DNA of 64,000 nt, from assembly GCA_937127445.1 (NCBI GenBank), contig CAKZLY010000023.1, forward strand, positions 1 to 64,000. Reading direction: 5' to 3'. Of this stretch, positions 26,886 through 36,093 are shown in pieces. The notes under the pieces are model-generated. The model saw only the letters and a list, made by a program, of their open reading frames with translations. It had not been told where the DNA came from and made no database searches. Position numbers and translations under genes: made by a program. Position 1 is the stretch's first letter, and each line of letters opens with the position of its first letter. This DNA comes from Eximiradius sp. GTDB taxonomy: Bacteria; Bacteroidota; Ignavibacteria; Kapaibacteriales; UBA2268.

Positions 26886-27719
26886 GTAGAAAATACGTCT
26901 TTTCATTAATAAATATAGTTTTTTCACAAAATCATCGATATTCGATGTTTCAATATAATCAACACCTAATTTTTTTACATATCTAGTGATTTCTTTTGGT
27001 TGGTTGTTGGAAGCATTCTTGTTTGAATCGATATATCTAACGCAGCCTATTTCGCTATCTTTGATTAATAAAATAGCATTATCCCATTGAAGATTAATCT
27101 GTTCCAAATTAATAATTATAGTATCAAATTTTGTGCAAACAAGTTTAAGCAAATCGAAGTAATTATCAGCATAAAAGTCTGAAATCAAAAAAACAAGTGT
27201 CTTTTTATTAAAACTATTATAAAGAAATTCAAGAGCCGGAGCAATGTTTGTTTGAGTTTTTCGGCAATTTTTGTTAATAATCTCGTTTATTTTAAAAACA
27301 ATTGATGGATTATTTCTAGGGGATGAATAGCTTTCCACCTTATCGGAGAAAGCAATATATCCCAATTTATCACCATTAGAGAGAACTATATTAGACAAGA
27401 TAAAAACTATATTTTCGAGCAACTTGCTATCGCTCTTATTATCTAATGAGACGTAAATTGAAGGGCTAATATCGAATACAATCACAACGTCTTGAAGCCG
27501 TTCTTCTGTAAAAACTTTTGTGTAAATTTCAATATTACGTGCTGTTACTCGGCTATCGATATATCTCGCGTCGTCACCTTCTTCGTAAAGTCTTGACTGC
27601 AAATAATCCTGACCTGCCCCTTTAAAAGCAGCTTTATAGACACCGTATAATTGGGATAATAGTATAGATTTTGGTTGTAGTAATAACCTCTGAACATATT
27701 TATTTGCATTAATATGCAT
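26877..27719 (-). CDS. DUF58 / von Willebrand factor A-like protein
   Basis: 280 aa from the ATG at 27719, which lies 7 nt after the upstream kinase stop; a longer frame from 27776 would begin inside that gene. The DUF58 core is visible at about 30-85: AFKGAGQDYLQSRLYEEGDDARYIDSR, split by a loop, then EIYTKVFTEERLQDVVIVFDIS. The vWA MIDAS-like DISPS follows. The usual IDW tripeptide after the GDD.R motif reads IDS here. DUF58 proteins normally pair with a MoxR AAA+ ATPase and other vWA proteins, but none is adjacent. Instead it follows a receiver-PAS-kinase. Function unknown. Confidence 0.8.
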   Translation of the reverse strand: MHINANKYVQRLLLQPKSILLSQLYGVYKAAFKGAGQDYLQSRLYEEGDDARYIDSRVTARNIEIYTKVFTEERLQDVVIVFDISPSIYVSLDNKSDSKLLENIVFILSNIVLSNGDKLGYIAFSDKVESYSSPRNNPSIVFKINEIINKNCRKTQTNIAPALEFLYNSFNKKTLVFLISDFYADNYFDLLKLVCTKFDTIIINLEQINLQWDNAILLIKDSEIGCVRYIDSNKNASNNQPKEITRYVKKLGVDYIETSNIDDFVKKLYLLMKRRIFYLK

Positions 27720-27726
27720 AAAATAT

Positions 27727-29325
27727 TTATTGAGAATTAGAAGCAGGTAGCAAAATAGTAAATGTAGTGCCTTCACCTAATTTGCTTTCAACTGTGATTT
27801 TACCTTTGTTCTTTTCGATAAAATCTTTACAAAGTATAAGCCCTAATCCAGTGCCTTGTTCATTGTTTGTTCCTGGTGTGGATTTATAAGAATCAATTCT
27901 GAAAATATTGCCTACAAATTCTTCGCTCATACCAACACCATTGTCTTTTATTTCAATTTTGACATAATTATCATTTGTTGGTGCTGCATTTAATTCTATT
28001 TTCCCACCACAATTGGTAAATTTAAGGGCATTGGACAATAAATTACGAATAACAGTATTAATCATATTAAGGTCGGCATAAACTGTTAGGTTCTCAGGCA
28101 CATTACTAACTAAGGAGATATTTTTTTCTTTTGCAATATTTTGCAATAAATCGAAATTTTGAGAAACGACCAAAATAATTTCGAATTTAATTGGATTAAA
28201 TTCTATCACACCGCGCTGTAATCTCGACCATTGAAGTAGATTTTCGAGTAATCTATATAAGTTTTTGGCAGAATTATATAAATCAACTGACATTTCGCGA
28301 ATTTCATCAGAGGACAAATTTTCAAACTCTTGAACAAGCAATTGGGAATAACCGATTAAATTTTGAAAAGGACCTTTTAAATCGTGAGCAATAATTGAGA
28401 AAAATTTATCTTTGCTCGCGTTCAATTCTTTTAATCGCTCTTCGGATTCGACTAATTTCGCATTAAGTTGTACAAGTTCAGAAGCATTTTGTTCAATAAT
28501 TTCCTTATTAAATTGCATCTCTTCAATTAACTTCTTAACTTGCTCTTCTGCTGTAATTTGTTCGGAAATATCCCTAACAAAGCAGCAGTATGAGATATGT
28601 CCACCATCAATTACCCTACCTAAAGACAATTCAGCAGGAAAAACTTGCCCATCGGTTTTACGAAGATTTAACAAAAATTTTTTATAAAATAATTTATCTC
28701 TATCAATATTCTTAATTTGCACAAGCTCTTCAAAAAAAGAAGACTTGTCTCGTTCATCAATTATTAAATCAAAAAGTTTGCTCCCAAAAATATTTTCTGC
28801 TTTTAAAGAAAATTGGATTTCAGCAGCTTTGTTAAAATAATTCACTTCAAAATTTTCATTAAGATAGAAAATAGCATCTTTTGCATTATTAAAGATAAGC
28901 TCGTAGATTTTAATATTATCTTCTAAGGATTTGACTTTTTCAAGTTGTTCTTTTACTTTTTGAAACTTTTTAATCTGGTAATCAATTTGAACTTTTAATT
29001 CTGAATGAGATATATTTTTTGAGATGAAACCATCAGGTTCGACAAGTAAAGCACGTTCAACAATTGAATTTTCAGTATGAGATGTCAAGAAAATAATCGG
29101 GCAGTTGTATATTTTTTTGATTTTTGAAGTTGCTTCAATACCATCTATTTCACCTGCTAATCTAATATCCATTAATATCAAATCTGGGCAAAAATCTAAC
29201 ACAAGTTTTAAAGCTTCCTCGCCGGTAATACAAGTTGCAGTAATAAAATTGTGCCTTTGTAGGAAAAAGCTTAATTGTTGTGCAATAATTTCGTTATCTT
29301 CTACTATTAATATTTTGCGGCTCAT
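27727..29325 (-). CDS. Receiver-PAS-histidine kinase
   Basis: 532 aa, cytoplasmic. An N-terminal receiver (KILIVEDNEII, phosphoacceptor Asp in DLILMDIRLAGEIDG, and later PIIFLTSHTE) is followed by a PAS domain (about 145-270, with FEVNYFNKAAEIQFS and GHISYCCFVRDISEQ), a coiled coil, HisKA with SIIAHDLKGPFQNLIGY and HATPase_c with NLLSNALKFTNCGG, IKDNGVGMS and GTGLGLIL. Catalytic residues are intact. The N-terminal receiver implies input from another phosphorelay protein. The ATG at 29325 is chosen because the receiver starts there (SRKILIVED); the upstream extension is hydrophobic and atypical. It is followed 7 nt later by a DUF58 gene. Confidence 0.92.
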   Translation of the reverse strand: MSRKILIVEDNEIIAQQLSFFLQRHNFITATCITGEEALKLVLDFCPDLILMDIRLAGEIDGIEATSKIKKIYNCPIIFLTSHTENSIVERALLVEPDGFISKNISHSELKVQIDYQIKKFQKVKEQLEKVKSLEDNIKIYELIFNNAKDAIFYLNENFEVNYFNKAAEIQFSLKAENIFGSKLFDLIIDERDKSSFFEELVQIKNIDRDKLFYKKFLLNLRKTDGQVFPAELSLGRVIDGGHISYCCFVRDISEQITAEEQVKKLIEEMQFNKEIIEQNASELVQLNAKLVESEERLKELNASKDKFFSIIAHDLKGPFQNLIGYSQLLVQEFENLSSDEIREMSVDLYNSAKNLYRLLENLLQWSRLQRGVIEFNPIKFEIILVVSQNFDLLQNIAKEKNISLVSNVPENLTVYADLNMINTVIRNLLSNALKFTNCGGKIELNAAPTNDNYVKIEIKDNGVGMSEEFVGNIFRIDSYKSTPGTNNEQGTGLGLILCKDFIEKNKGKITVESKLGEGTTFTILLPASNSQ

Positions 29326-29488
29326 AATAAAAATAACAATAGGTTTCATTTTCAATCATAAATTAACATTTATACGTGAAAAATACAATACATTTTCTTA
29401 TTAACAAATAATTGAGAATTATAAATATATTTATTAAATAATCGTTTATATTTTGTTTGGATGTGTAACTAAATTATATTTTGAAGGT

Positions 29489-30649
29489 ATGGAAAAAAGA
29501 GATTATTATGAGGTTTTAGGAGTATCAAGAACTGCATCAATTGATGAGATTAAATCTGCATATCGCAAATTAGCTATGAAATATCATCCTGATAGAAATC
29601 CAGGAAATCCTGAAGCAGAAGAAAAATTCAAAGAAGCAGCCGAGGCTTATGATGTACTTAGCGACCCTGATAAAAGACAAAGATATGATACATATGGTCA
29701 TCGTGGGATTGGGAATAGTGGAGCAGGGTTTTCGGGATATACAGATATTAATGATATATTTTCAAGGTTCAGCGATATTTTTGGTGGAAGTATTTTTGAT
29801 GACTTTTTCGGCACTTCAAGCAGAAAAAGATCCCAGAAGAGAGATATGGGCGAACGTGGTTCGGACTTGCGAGTTAGGTTAACATTAACTTTAGAAGAAA
29901 TTGCAAATGGAGTTGATAAAACACTTAAAGTAAAAAAAATGGGGCGTTGCGAAGCCTGCCAGGGTAGTGGGGCAAAATCGAATAGTGGGTATGCAACGTG
30001 TCCAACTTGTGGAGGAAGTGGTGAAATCAGACAAGTCTCACGTTCGGTTTTTGGCCAGTTCGTAAATATTTCCTCTTGTCCGAGCTGCGGTGGGTACGGA
30101 CAAGTAATAAAAGAAAAGTGTGAGATTTGCAATGGTGACGGGAGAGTAACAGTCGAAGAAACAATTCAAGTATCGATTCCAGCAGGAGTGGAAGAAGGAA
30201 ACTATATCCCATTACGGGGCAAAGGTAATGCTGGAAGACGCAATGGACCATCTGGCGACCTAATAGTGATAATCGAAGAAAAGCCTCACGAAATTTTCAC
30301 ACGACAGGGAGATAACATACTTTATCCGCTAACTATTAGTTTTCCAGAAGCTGCATTGGGTGCAGAAATTGAAATACCTACAATCGATGGAAAAGAAAAA
30401 ATAAAAATTAATCCTGGCACTCAACCTGGTGCAACAATAACACTAAGAGGGAAAGGAATAAAACGACTTAATTATGATAGCCGTGGGGATATGATTGTGT
30501 TGATTAATGTTTATGTACCTACAAAACTTAATGCAAAAGAAAAAGAATTGCTTAAAGAACTGGCTAAATCTGAAAATATTGTTGCAAAAGCAAAAAACAA
30601 GAAAACCAAAGATTTTTTCGACAAAGTAAAAGATACATTTTTTAGCTAA
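29489..30649 (+). CDS. dnaJ: Chaperone DnaJ (Hsp40)
   Basis: Co-chaperone that stimulates DnaK ATPase activity. 386 aa from the ATG at 29489; the longer frame from 29453 adds a non-homologous 12-residue leader. The J domain ([34 protein letters not shown] with the HPD motif) is followed by a Gly/Phe region, then four zinc-finger repeats [24 protein letters not shown] and CEICNGDG, and the C-terminal substrate-binding domains ([16 protein letters not shown]). All type I DnaJ parts are intact. grpE and dnaK, often adjacent elsewhere, are not in the window. It ends in a bidirectional terminator. Confidence 0.97.
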   Translation: MEKRDYYEVLGVSRTASIDEIKSAYRKLAMKYHPDRNPGNPEAEEKFKEAAEAYDVLSDPDKRQRYDTYGHRGIGNSGAGFSGYTDINDIFSRFSDIFGGSIFDDFFGTSSRKRSQKRDMGERGSDLRVRLTLTLEEIANGVDKTLKVKKMGRCEACQGSGAKSNSGYATCPTCGGSGEIRQVSRSVFGQFVNISSCPSCGGYGQVIKEKCEICNGDGRVTVEETIQVSIPAGVEEGNYIPLRGKGNAGRRNGPSGDLIVIIEEKPHEIFTRQGDNILYPLTISFPEAALGAEIEIPTIDGKEKIKINPGTQPGATITLRGKGIKRLNYDSRGDMIVLINVYVPTKLNAKEKELLKELAKSENIVAKAKNKKTKDFFDKVKDTFFS

Positions 30650-30665
30650 TATGTAATTCAAACTG

Positions 30666-30702
30666 AAAAGGATATTTCTCCCATGTGGGGAAACATCCTT
30701 TT
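30666..30702. terminator. Bidirectional terminator between dnaJ and the DHOD-like gene
   Basis: An interrupted stem (AAAAGGAT, TTTC and CCC pairing with GGG, GAAA and ATCCTTTT) lies between the stops of two convergent genes. It has an A-run on one side and a T-run on the other, so it can terminate both. Confidence 0.8.
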
Positions 30703-30725
30703 ATATTATCAATCAAATAAGAATT

Positions 30726-31727
30726 CTACAAATTTGATGTATTTTTTCCAGCAAAGTACTTCATAAATTGAGCTCTTTCATAAGCAGCAGGATCTGCAAT
30801 AGAGGATTGACTTAACTTGCCTCGGAAATCATCAATGGATGCATATCCTTTTGAATTCATCCATTTCTCGAGAGTGGTTAGCATATCTGGAACTACATCA
30901 AAACCATTTTTATATAGAGTAGAAGCAACATGAACAACTTTTGCACCTGCAAGAAGTTGCTTAATCAATCCTTCGCCATCGTGAACACCTGTTGAAGCAG
31001 CGATATCACAGCTTACTCTATTAGACATAATCCCAACCCAGCGTAAAGAAATATTAATATCATTCGGAGTACTATAAAGACTTGAAGGAATAATTTTCAT
31101 TGAGTTAATATCAATATTTGGGCTGAAAAATCTGTTAAACAACGTAATACCAGCAATACCAGTTTCAGAAAGTTTTTTTATCATGTTTGCTAAATTAGTA
31201 AAGTAGTAGCTTATTTTTAAAGAAATAGGCAATTTTGTGCTTTCTTTAATTTTAGAAACAACATCAAAATACACTTTTTCATTTTCTTCGCTAGTATGAT
31301 TAATATCGGAAGGAAGGACAAAAACATTGAGTTCAAGAGCATCGGCACCGGCTTCATCCACTCTTTTTGCAAATAGTGTCCAATCATCAGCAGAAATGCA
31401 ATTGACACTTGCAATAATCGGTACAGAAACAAATTTTTTTGCTTGCTCTATCAAAAAAAGATAGTTCGATATAGTATCTTCCATTTCATCAATAGCAAAA
31501 AAGTCATAAATTTCCGGATACATTGTTTGAGGACGCTGAGCCTGAGCTAAGCTTTGAGCCATTTCTGCAAGAATTTCTTCTTCAAAAATTGATTTTAAAA
31601 CTATTGCCCCAATACCTTTTTCATCTAATTTTTTCAAATCTTCTAAAGAATTAGTTAGTCCAGAGCTTCCTGCTACGATTGGATTACGAAGTTTCAGACC
31701 TAAATAGGTGGTTTCGAGATTTGTCAT
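30726..31727 (-). CDS. Dihydroorotate dehydrogenase-like protein
   Basis: 333 aa TIM-barrel flavoprotein family related to class I dihydroorotate dehydrogenase (PRK07565-like). Visible: YLGLKLRNPIVAGSSGLT at the N-terminus (the FMN-binding first strand of the family), GIGAIVLKSIFEEEI, VPIIASVNCISADDW, ADALELNVF, LPISLKISYYFTN and the C-terminal DGEGLIKQLLAGAKVV. Members of this subgroup are common in Bacteroidota and often lack a clear role in pyrimidine synthesis, so pyrD is not assigned. The gene is monocistronic, divergent from lgt. Confidence 0.85.
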   Translation of the reverse strand: MTNLETTYLGLKLRNPIVAGSSGLTNSLEDLKKLDEKGIGAIVLKSIFEEEILAEMAQSLAQAQRPQTMYPEIYDFFAIDEMEDTISNYLFLIEQAKKFVSVPIIASVNCISADDWTLFAKRVDEAGADALELNVFVLPSDINHTSEENEKVYFDVVSKIKESTKLPISLKISYYFTNLANMIKKLSETGIAGITLFNRFFSPNIDINSMKIIPSSLYSTPNDINISLRWVGIMSNRVSCDIAASTGVHDGEGLIKQLLAGAKVVHVASTLYKNGFDVVPDMLTTLEKWMNSKGYASIDDFRGKLSQSSIADPAAYERAQFMKYFAGKNTSNL

Positions 31728-31844
31728 ATAAATACCTCATAGAATATTAAGGAATGTAGTTGTGATAATAAACGAAATAAGTTTATTTAAAGTGTTGAAA
31801 AGAATGCTAAATAGTTTTTTCTTTTAATGTAGTTGCTTTTTTTC

Positions 31845-31852
31845 TAATTTTG
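31845..31852 (+). promoter_or_regulatory. TAnnTTTG -7 element for lgt
   Basis: TAATTTTG is an exact match ending 36 nt before the lgt ATG; a CTTTT run lies about 19 nt upstream. Confidence 0.45.
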
Positions 31853-31888
31853 TATAACTAACATCATTTTTAGAAACGAAGAAAAAAT

Positions 31889-32683
31889 ATGGATATTTTT
31901 TTATCATTAATTCATTGGAATGCTTCTCCTGAAATATTCAATATTGGCGGCATAACTCTACGTTGGTATGGATTGCTTTTTGCACTTGGCTTTGTTATAG
32001 GATATTTGATCATGCAGCAGATTTTTAGTAAGGAGGGGAAAACACAGAAAGACCTTGATGTACTTACAACTGCAATGGTTGTTGGAACAATTGTTGGTGC
32101 AAGATTAGGACATTGTTTATTTTATGAACCGTCATATTATTTAGCTAATCCAATAAAAATTCTTTACGTATGGGAAGGAGGACTTGCAAGTCACGGTGGA
32201 GCAATAGGCATATTGATAGCACTTTATTTTTACATCAAAAAAAGACCACATATTAATTTTTTCTGGCTTGTTGATAGGCTTGTAATTGTAACTGCGTTGG
32301 CAGGAAGTTTTATTCGCCTTGGTAATTTTTTCAATTCGGAAATATATGGAGCGCCGACAAATATTCCGTGGGCAGTTATTTTTGAGAGAGTAGATAGCGT
32401 ACCTCGGCATCCTTCTCAAATATACGAAGCCCTTGCCTATTTTACTACTTTTTTGATATTACTATTTACATATAAAAACAAGAAAAGTAAGCTTCGAGCA
32501 GGTTTCAACTCTGGACTTTTTTTGATATTGGTGTTCGGATTTAGATTTTTCATAGAATTTTTGAAAGCACCACAAGTAGAGTTTGAATCGCAAATGGCAT
32601 TGAATATGGGTCAGATATTAAGTGTTCCATTCATATTAGTGGGATTATATTTTTTGTTTAGGAAGTCTGAAAAATCGAATTAA
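31889..32683 (+). CDS. lgt: Prolipoprotein diacylglyceryl transferase
   Basis: Inner-membrane enzyme that transfers diacylglycerol from phosphatidylglycerol to the lipobox cysteine of prolipoproteins. 264 aa, seven-helix topology. Visible: LRWYGLLFALGFVIGYLI, the HGG-containing GGLASHGGAIG, GSFIRLGNFFNSEIYG with the conserved RxGN motif, and PRHPSQIYEALAYF. It would process the many lipoproteins encoded here (for example 8915-9385, 43106-43756 and 60583-61320). Its end overlaps the convergent ppx/gppA gene by 26 nt. Confidence 0.97.
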   Translation: MDIFLSLIHWNASPEIFNIGGITLRWYGLLFALGFVIGYLIMQQIFSKEGKTQKDLDVLTTAMVVGTIVGARLGHCLFYEPSYYLANPIKILYVWEGGLASHGGAIGILIALYFYIKKRPHINFFWLVDRLVIVTALAGSFIRLGNFFNSEIYGAPTNIPWAVIFERVDSVPRHPSQIYEALAYFTTFLILLFTYKNKKSKLRAGFNSGLFLILVFGFRFFIEFLKAPQVEFESQMALNMGQILSVPFILVGLYFLFRKSEKSN

Positions 32684-33590
32684 TTGTTTTTTTATCAAGT
32701 AATTTCTTAACTATTCCATATCTTAGTCCGTAGGCACTGACAATAACTCTATCAGAGTTAATTGCATTTAAGATTTCATATAAAATTAGTGCACCGGCTG
32801 GAAGCACATCAGCTCTTCTTTGCGGGATATTGTATTTTAATTCAATTTCACGAGAAGACATTTTAAATAAATCATCGCTTATTGTTTTGATTCTGCATCT
32901 TAATAGTTCATAGTTGTGAATTTTTTCAACATCAAAGTATTTCAAATTCAAATTGATTGATGCAAGTGATGTTGCAGTGCCAGCAACTGCGTAAACTTTT
33001 CCTTGAAATTCTCCAAATCGCAAATCTTTGATACTTTCTAAAATATGGGTTTTCATAATTTCTATTTCTGTACTTCGCGCAGGATTATGCTTTAAAAAGC
33101 GTTCAGTTAAACGGACTGCACCTAATTCGGTAGAAATTCGATAATTGATTTGGTAGTTTTCTCCAATAATAATTTCGGTGCTACCGCCGCCAATATCAAT
33201 AACTAGTGCTTCGTCTGGTGTTTCGATAGTGCCAGTAAAGCTAAGTTCAGCTTCTACTTCACCAGAAACAATAATAACTTCACAACCTAAAATTTTCTTG
33301 AAAAGTTGCAACACTTCGAGGTTGTTTTTTGCGAGCCTCATTGAAGAGGTACAAACTGCGAGGGCAGTATCAACTTTGTGTTTATTCATTATTTGAACAT
33401 AATCTCTAAGTATTATTTCTGCCCGTTTAATAGCGCTTGAAGAGATAAAACCTGTTTTATCAACATCTTCTCCAAGTCTCGCGATTGAATGGACATCATC
33501 AATAACCTGAAATTCGCGGGAACTTGTTCCTTTTGCGATTGTCATTAAAATAGTGTTTGTCCCAATATCAATTCCAGCATAAATGTTCAT
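32658..33590 (-). CDS. Ppx/GppA family phosphatase (short form)
   Basis: 310 aa, a single Ppx/GppA domain without an HD extension. Motifs: AGIDIGTNTILMTIA at about 4-18, AVCTSSMRLAKN, VIDIGGGSTEIIIG and AVAGTATSLASI. All match the family ATP/polyphosphate-binding sites. Bacteroidota often carry this form as an exopolyphosphatase or pppGpp phosphatase. It is the second paralogue here, after 12976-14535. It lies one nucleotide downstream of prmA on the same strand, so the two are co-transcribed. The 3' end overlaps lgt. Confidence 0.92.
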   Translation of the reverse strand: MNIYAGIDIGTNTILMTIAKGTSSREFQVIDDVHSIARLGEDVDKTGFISSSAIKRAEIILRDYVQIMNKHKVDTALAVCTSSMRLAKNNLEVLQLFKKILGCEVIIVSGEVEAELSFTGTIETPDEALVIDIGGGSTEIIIGENYQINYRISTELGAVRLTERFLKHNPARSTEIEIMKTHILESIKDLRFGEFQGKVYAVAGTATSLASINLNLKYFDVEKIHNYELLRCRIKTISDDLFKMSSREIELKYNIPQRRADVLPAGALILYEILNAINSDRVIVSAYGLRYGIVKKLLDKKTINSIFQTS

Positions 33591-33591
33591 T

Positions 33592-34437
33592 TTACTTTGC
33601 CCTCAAATGAATTGCAACCCACTCATTTTCTTCTAATGTTTCAATATGCTCAAAATTATTATTGCAATATTGGTCTATTATGTAATTCTTGTCGTATTTC
33701 AAAATACCTGAAAGGATTAAATTACCTTTGCATTCTTTAAGTGCGGAATAAAATTTTTCGACAGTCTTATCAAGAATATTCAGAAACATATTGGCGACAA
33801 TACCATTGCAGCTTGGCATAATAATATCAAAAACGTTATTTTGTTCAATAACATATTCTCCATCGATATTGTTTAGTTCGAAATTTTCGCGAGCATTCAG
33901 AACCGACCATTCGTCGTAATCGAAAGCATAAACCTTGGAAGCACCTAATTTTTTCGCTAAAATTGCTAAAATCCCCGTTCCTGTACCTGCATCAATCCAA
34001 AAATCACCTGACTTTACATTTTTTCCTAATAGCTGGCAGACAAGTTTAGTTGTTGAATGTTGCCCTGTTCCAAAAGACATTTTGGGGTTAATGATGATTT
34101 TAATATCAGTGTCAAGCTGTTCAATTTTCCATTGAGGAGCAATACCAATTTTATCATTTATTTTAATAATAGGAGTATTTTGCTCAATTTCTGCGTTCCA
34201 ATTTTTGTCTTCGATTACTTCTTCGCTAATAATTTTAATATTGGGAATATATTCTTTGAGCAAATTAAGAAGTTCAAGTTTTATTCTATCGTTCCAATTA
34301 TCATTTTGGAAACACACTACAATTTCATCGAATAATTCTTCTATTCCTTCAATGTTATAATTTTCAATCACAACATAGAAATATGGGAAAAATTCTTCTA
34401 AAAGACTAAATTTAACATTAATAAATTTTTTCAGCAT
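33592..34437 (-). CDS. prmA: Ribosomal protein L11 methyltransferase PrmA
   Basis: SAM-dependent methylation of L11. 281 aa. An N-terminal substrate-binding region (about 1-115) precedes a Rossmann fold with MSFGTGQHSTTKL (family signature), FWIDAGTGTGILAILAKKLGASKVYAFDYD split around motif I, and the acidic CNGIVANMFLNIL motif. It resembles the shorter PrmA proteins of Bacteroidota. It is the first gene of a pair with ppx/gppA and divergent from kdsC, 69 nt away. Confidence 0.92.
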   Translation of the reverse strand: MLKKFINVKFSLLEEFFPYFYVVIENYNIEGIEELFDEIVVCFQNDNWNDRIKLELLNLLKEYIPNIKIISEEVIEDKNWNAEIEQNTPIIKINDKIGIAPQWKIEQLDTDIKIIINPKMSFGTGQHSTTKLVCQLLGKNVKSGDFWIDAGTGTGILAILAKKLGASKVYAFDYDEWSVLNARENFELNNIDGEYVIEQNNVFDIIMPSCNGIVANMFLNILDKTVEKFYSALKECKGNLILSGILKYDKNYIIDQYCNNNFEHIETLEENEWVAIHLRAK

Positions 34438-34506
34438 AATAATCCAATAAAAATAATGTTGATACTACTATTAAGTAAATTGATTGTATCACTAATACAC
34501 AAATAT

Positions 34507-35031
34507 ATGAAATTAACTGAACTAAAAGAAAAACTAAAAAAAGTAAAATTATTAGCAATGGACGTCGACGGGACATTAACAGATGGGAGTTTATACTACT
34601 CGGAAAATGGTGAGATAATGAAACGATTTTGTGCAAAAGATGGGATGGGAATAACACTGCTGAACAAAGCAGGAATACCAAGTGCTATAGTAACAAGTGA
34701 GATTTCGCAAATAGTAACAAATCGAGCAAAAAAATTAAAAATAGAACACGTAATATTAGGTAGTAGAAATAAATTTCAGGCAATCGGAGATTTAGCAGAG
34801 CAATTAGGTATTAGGGTAGAAGAAATAGCATATATTGGAGATGATGTAAATGATTATTTTGCTTTGAAAGGTGTAGGCTTTTCTGCTTGTCCACAAAATG
34901 CGAATGAAGCCATAAAAGAGGTTGTTGATTATGTATGCAAAAATAATGCGGGTGACGGAGCAGTAAGAGAAATTTGCGATTTAATTTTGCTTTCACAAAA
35001 TAAATCATTAATTTTAGAAGAGAACTGGTAA
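34507..35031 (+). CDS. kdsC: HAD phosphatase of the KdsC type
   Basis: 174 aa from the ATG at 34507; a longer frame from 34456 adds a hydrophobic leader not found in the family. HAD motif I is MDVDGTLTDG, with YYSENGEIMKRFCAKDG and the GMGITLLNKAG step typical of KdsC/CMP-Neu5Ac-type HAD-IIIA enzymes, then AIVTSE (motif II), KFQAIGDLA and YIGDDVNDYFALK (motif IV). KdsC dephosphorylates KDO-8-P in LPS core synthesis. The family also includes sialate phosphatases, so the substrate is inferred. It is followed 23 nt later by ytxH-like and DUF948 genes. Confidence 0.88.
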   Translation: MKLTELKEKLKKVKLLAMDVDGTLTDGSLYYSENGEIMKRFCAKDGMGITLLNKAGIPSAIVTSEISQIVTNRAKKLKIEHVILGSRNKFQAIGDLAEQLGIRVEEIAYIGDDVNDYFALKGVGFSACPQNANEAIKEVVDYVCKNNAGDGAVREICDLILLSQNKSLILEENW

Positions 35032-35054
35032 TTTTCATTTCAAAGGAGGTCAAA

Positions 35055-35486
35055 ATGGATTTAAAAAGTGAATATTCGAAAGGCTTCGTTGTTGGTGCTA
35101 TCATTGGTGGAGTTGCAGGAGCAATAACAGCATTGCTTTTAGCACCGAAAAGCGGCACTGAGTTAAGACGTGATATTGCTGATACTTCGGCAGAACTTTA
35201 TAGCAAGGCAGCAGATTATTTAAAGCAAATTGAGAAGAAAGCAGAAGAAAGCTTTGTAAAAACTGTTAATGAAGGGAAAGTTAAAGCTGAAAGCATTATT
35301 GAAAGTGCCAAACAACAAGCACAAGAAATAATGAGTGGAGCAGAAAACATTCTTCAACAAGCAAAAGCAAAAGCTGTTGAAGCAAAAGAAGCAGTTGCAC
35401 ACAACTACGACACAATCAAAGATGCTGCAAAGGCAGGTGCTGAAGCTTTCAAAGCTGAGCTCAAAGCATCTCGTGGTAATGAATAA
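35055..35486 (+). CDS. YtxH-domain envelope stress-type protein
   Basis: 143 aa. A single N-terminal helix with the YtxH pattern FVVGAIIGGVAGAITALLLAPKSG is followed by a long Ala/Lys/Glu-rich helical tail, probably coiled coil. The ribosome-binding site is strong, AAAGGAGG, 6 nt before the ATG. YtxH proteins are associated with general stress responses and the envelope in Firmicutes and Bacteroidota; the exact role is unclear. Together with the following DUF948 gene (11 nt away) it forms the common YtxH/YtxG-like pair. Confidence 0.85.
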   Translation: MDLKSEYSKGFVVGAIIGGVAGAITALLLAPKSGTELRRDIADTSAELYSKAADYLKQIEKKAEESFVKTVNEGKVKAESIIESAKQQAQEIMSGAENILQQAKAKAVEAKEAVAHNYDTIKDAAKAGAEAFKAELKASRGNE

Positions 35487-35497
35487 AAGGTGAGATA

Positions 35498-35971
35498 ATG
35501 CTTACAGCATTAATCATTGTTGGCATTTTAGCTGGCATAGCGATAATTTTTGCTGCATTAAGTATTGTCGATTCGGTAAAATCCTATAAGATGTTAGCTG
35601 AAAATGCACAAAAGAACCTTGATAAGATTACTTCTGACACTAATGAATTGAAAACAAGATTAATTCAATCATTAGATGAATTATCTGTTGTTAAAAGTAA
35701 GCTATTAGTAGTATTGGGTGAAATAGTTGAGTTGAAAAACGATATATCTTCCTCATTGCAAAGTGTTGATAGCCTTGCAAAAACGATAGATAATTCTGCT
35801 CAAAATGTTGGAGAAAAAGTTGAAATTCTGTTTAAAAAGCTCGAACCTCTGGAAAATTTAACCAAAGTACTTTATTCAATGATTATGAACCCTGTTAATA
35901 ATTCTCTTACTTTATTAAATGCCACAAAAAAGGCAATCAGTGCTTTTACGGGGAAATTATTTCATAAGTAA
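35498..35971 (+). CDS. DUF948 (YtxG-like) protein
   Basis: 157 aa. An N-terminal membrane helix (TALIIVGILAGIAIIFAALSI) is followed by heptad-rich coiled-coil sequence (about 30-135) and a short tail with NPVNNSLTLLNATKKAISAF. This is the usual layout of DUF948 proteins, which occur next to YtxH. Function is not established; envelope stress is the common proposal. It ends in a strong intrinsic terminator. Confidence 0.8.
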   Translation: MLTALIIVGILAGIAIIFAALSIVDSVKSYKMLAENAQKNLDKITSDTNELKTRLIQSLDELSVVKSKLLVVLGEIVELKNDISSSLQSVDSLAKTIDNSAQNVGEKVEILFKKLEPLENLTKVLYSMIMNPVNNSLTLLNATKKAISAFTGKLFHK

Positions 35972-35993
35972 GTACGTTCGAGATGAATTTTTG

Positions 35994-36023
35994 GGATGTC
36001 AGTTGTCAACTGACATCCTTTTT
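35994..36023 (+). terminator. Intrinsic terminator after the YtxH/DUF948 pair
   Basis: A perfect 12-bp stem (GGATGTCAGTTG with CAACTGACATCC around a single T, so the real loop is a few bases wider) followed by TTTTT, starting 22 nt after the DUF948 stop. Confidence 0.88.
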
Positions 36024-36093
36024 AATAAATATTTTTTTTGCTATATTTATTTGAATTTATTTGAATATATTTTATTATTTTTAAAATAACACG

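Noticed and set aside
27720..27776. Upstream extension of the DUF58 gene
   Set aside because: It overlaps the kinase stop and adds a hydrophobic stretch not seen in the family.
29453..29488. Upstream extension of dnaJ
   Set aside because: The first 12 codons do not match DnaJ, whose J domain begins at the ATG at 29489.
34500..34507. TAnnTTTG match for prmA on the minus strand
   Set aside because: It lies 62 nt from the start and overlaps the kdsC start; other sites are 20-54 nt away, so it was not listed.
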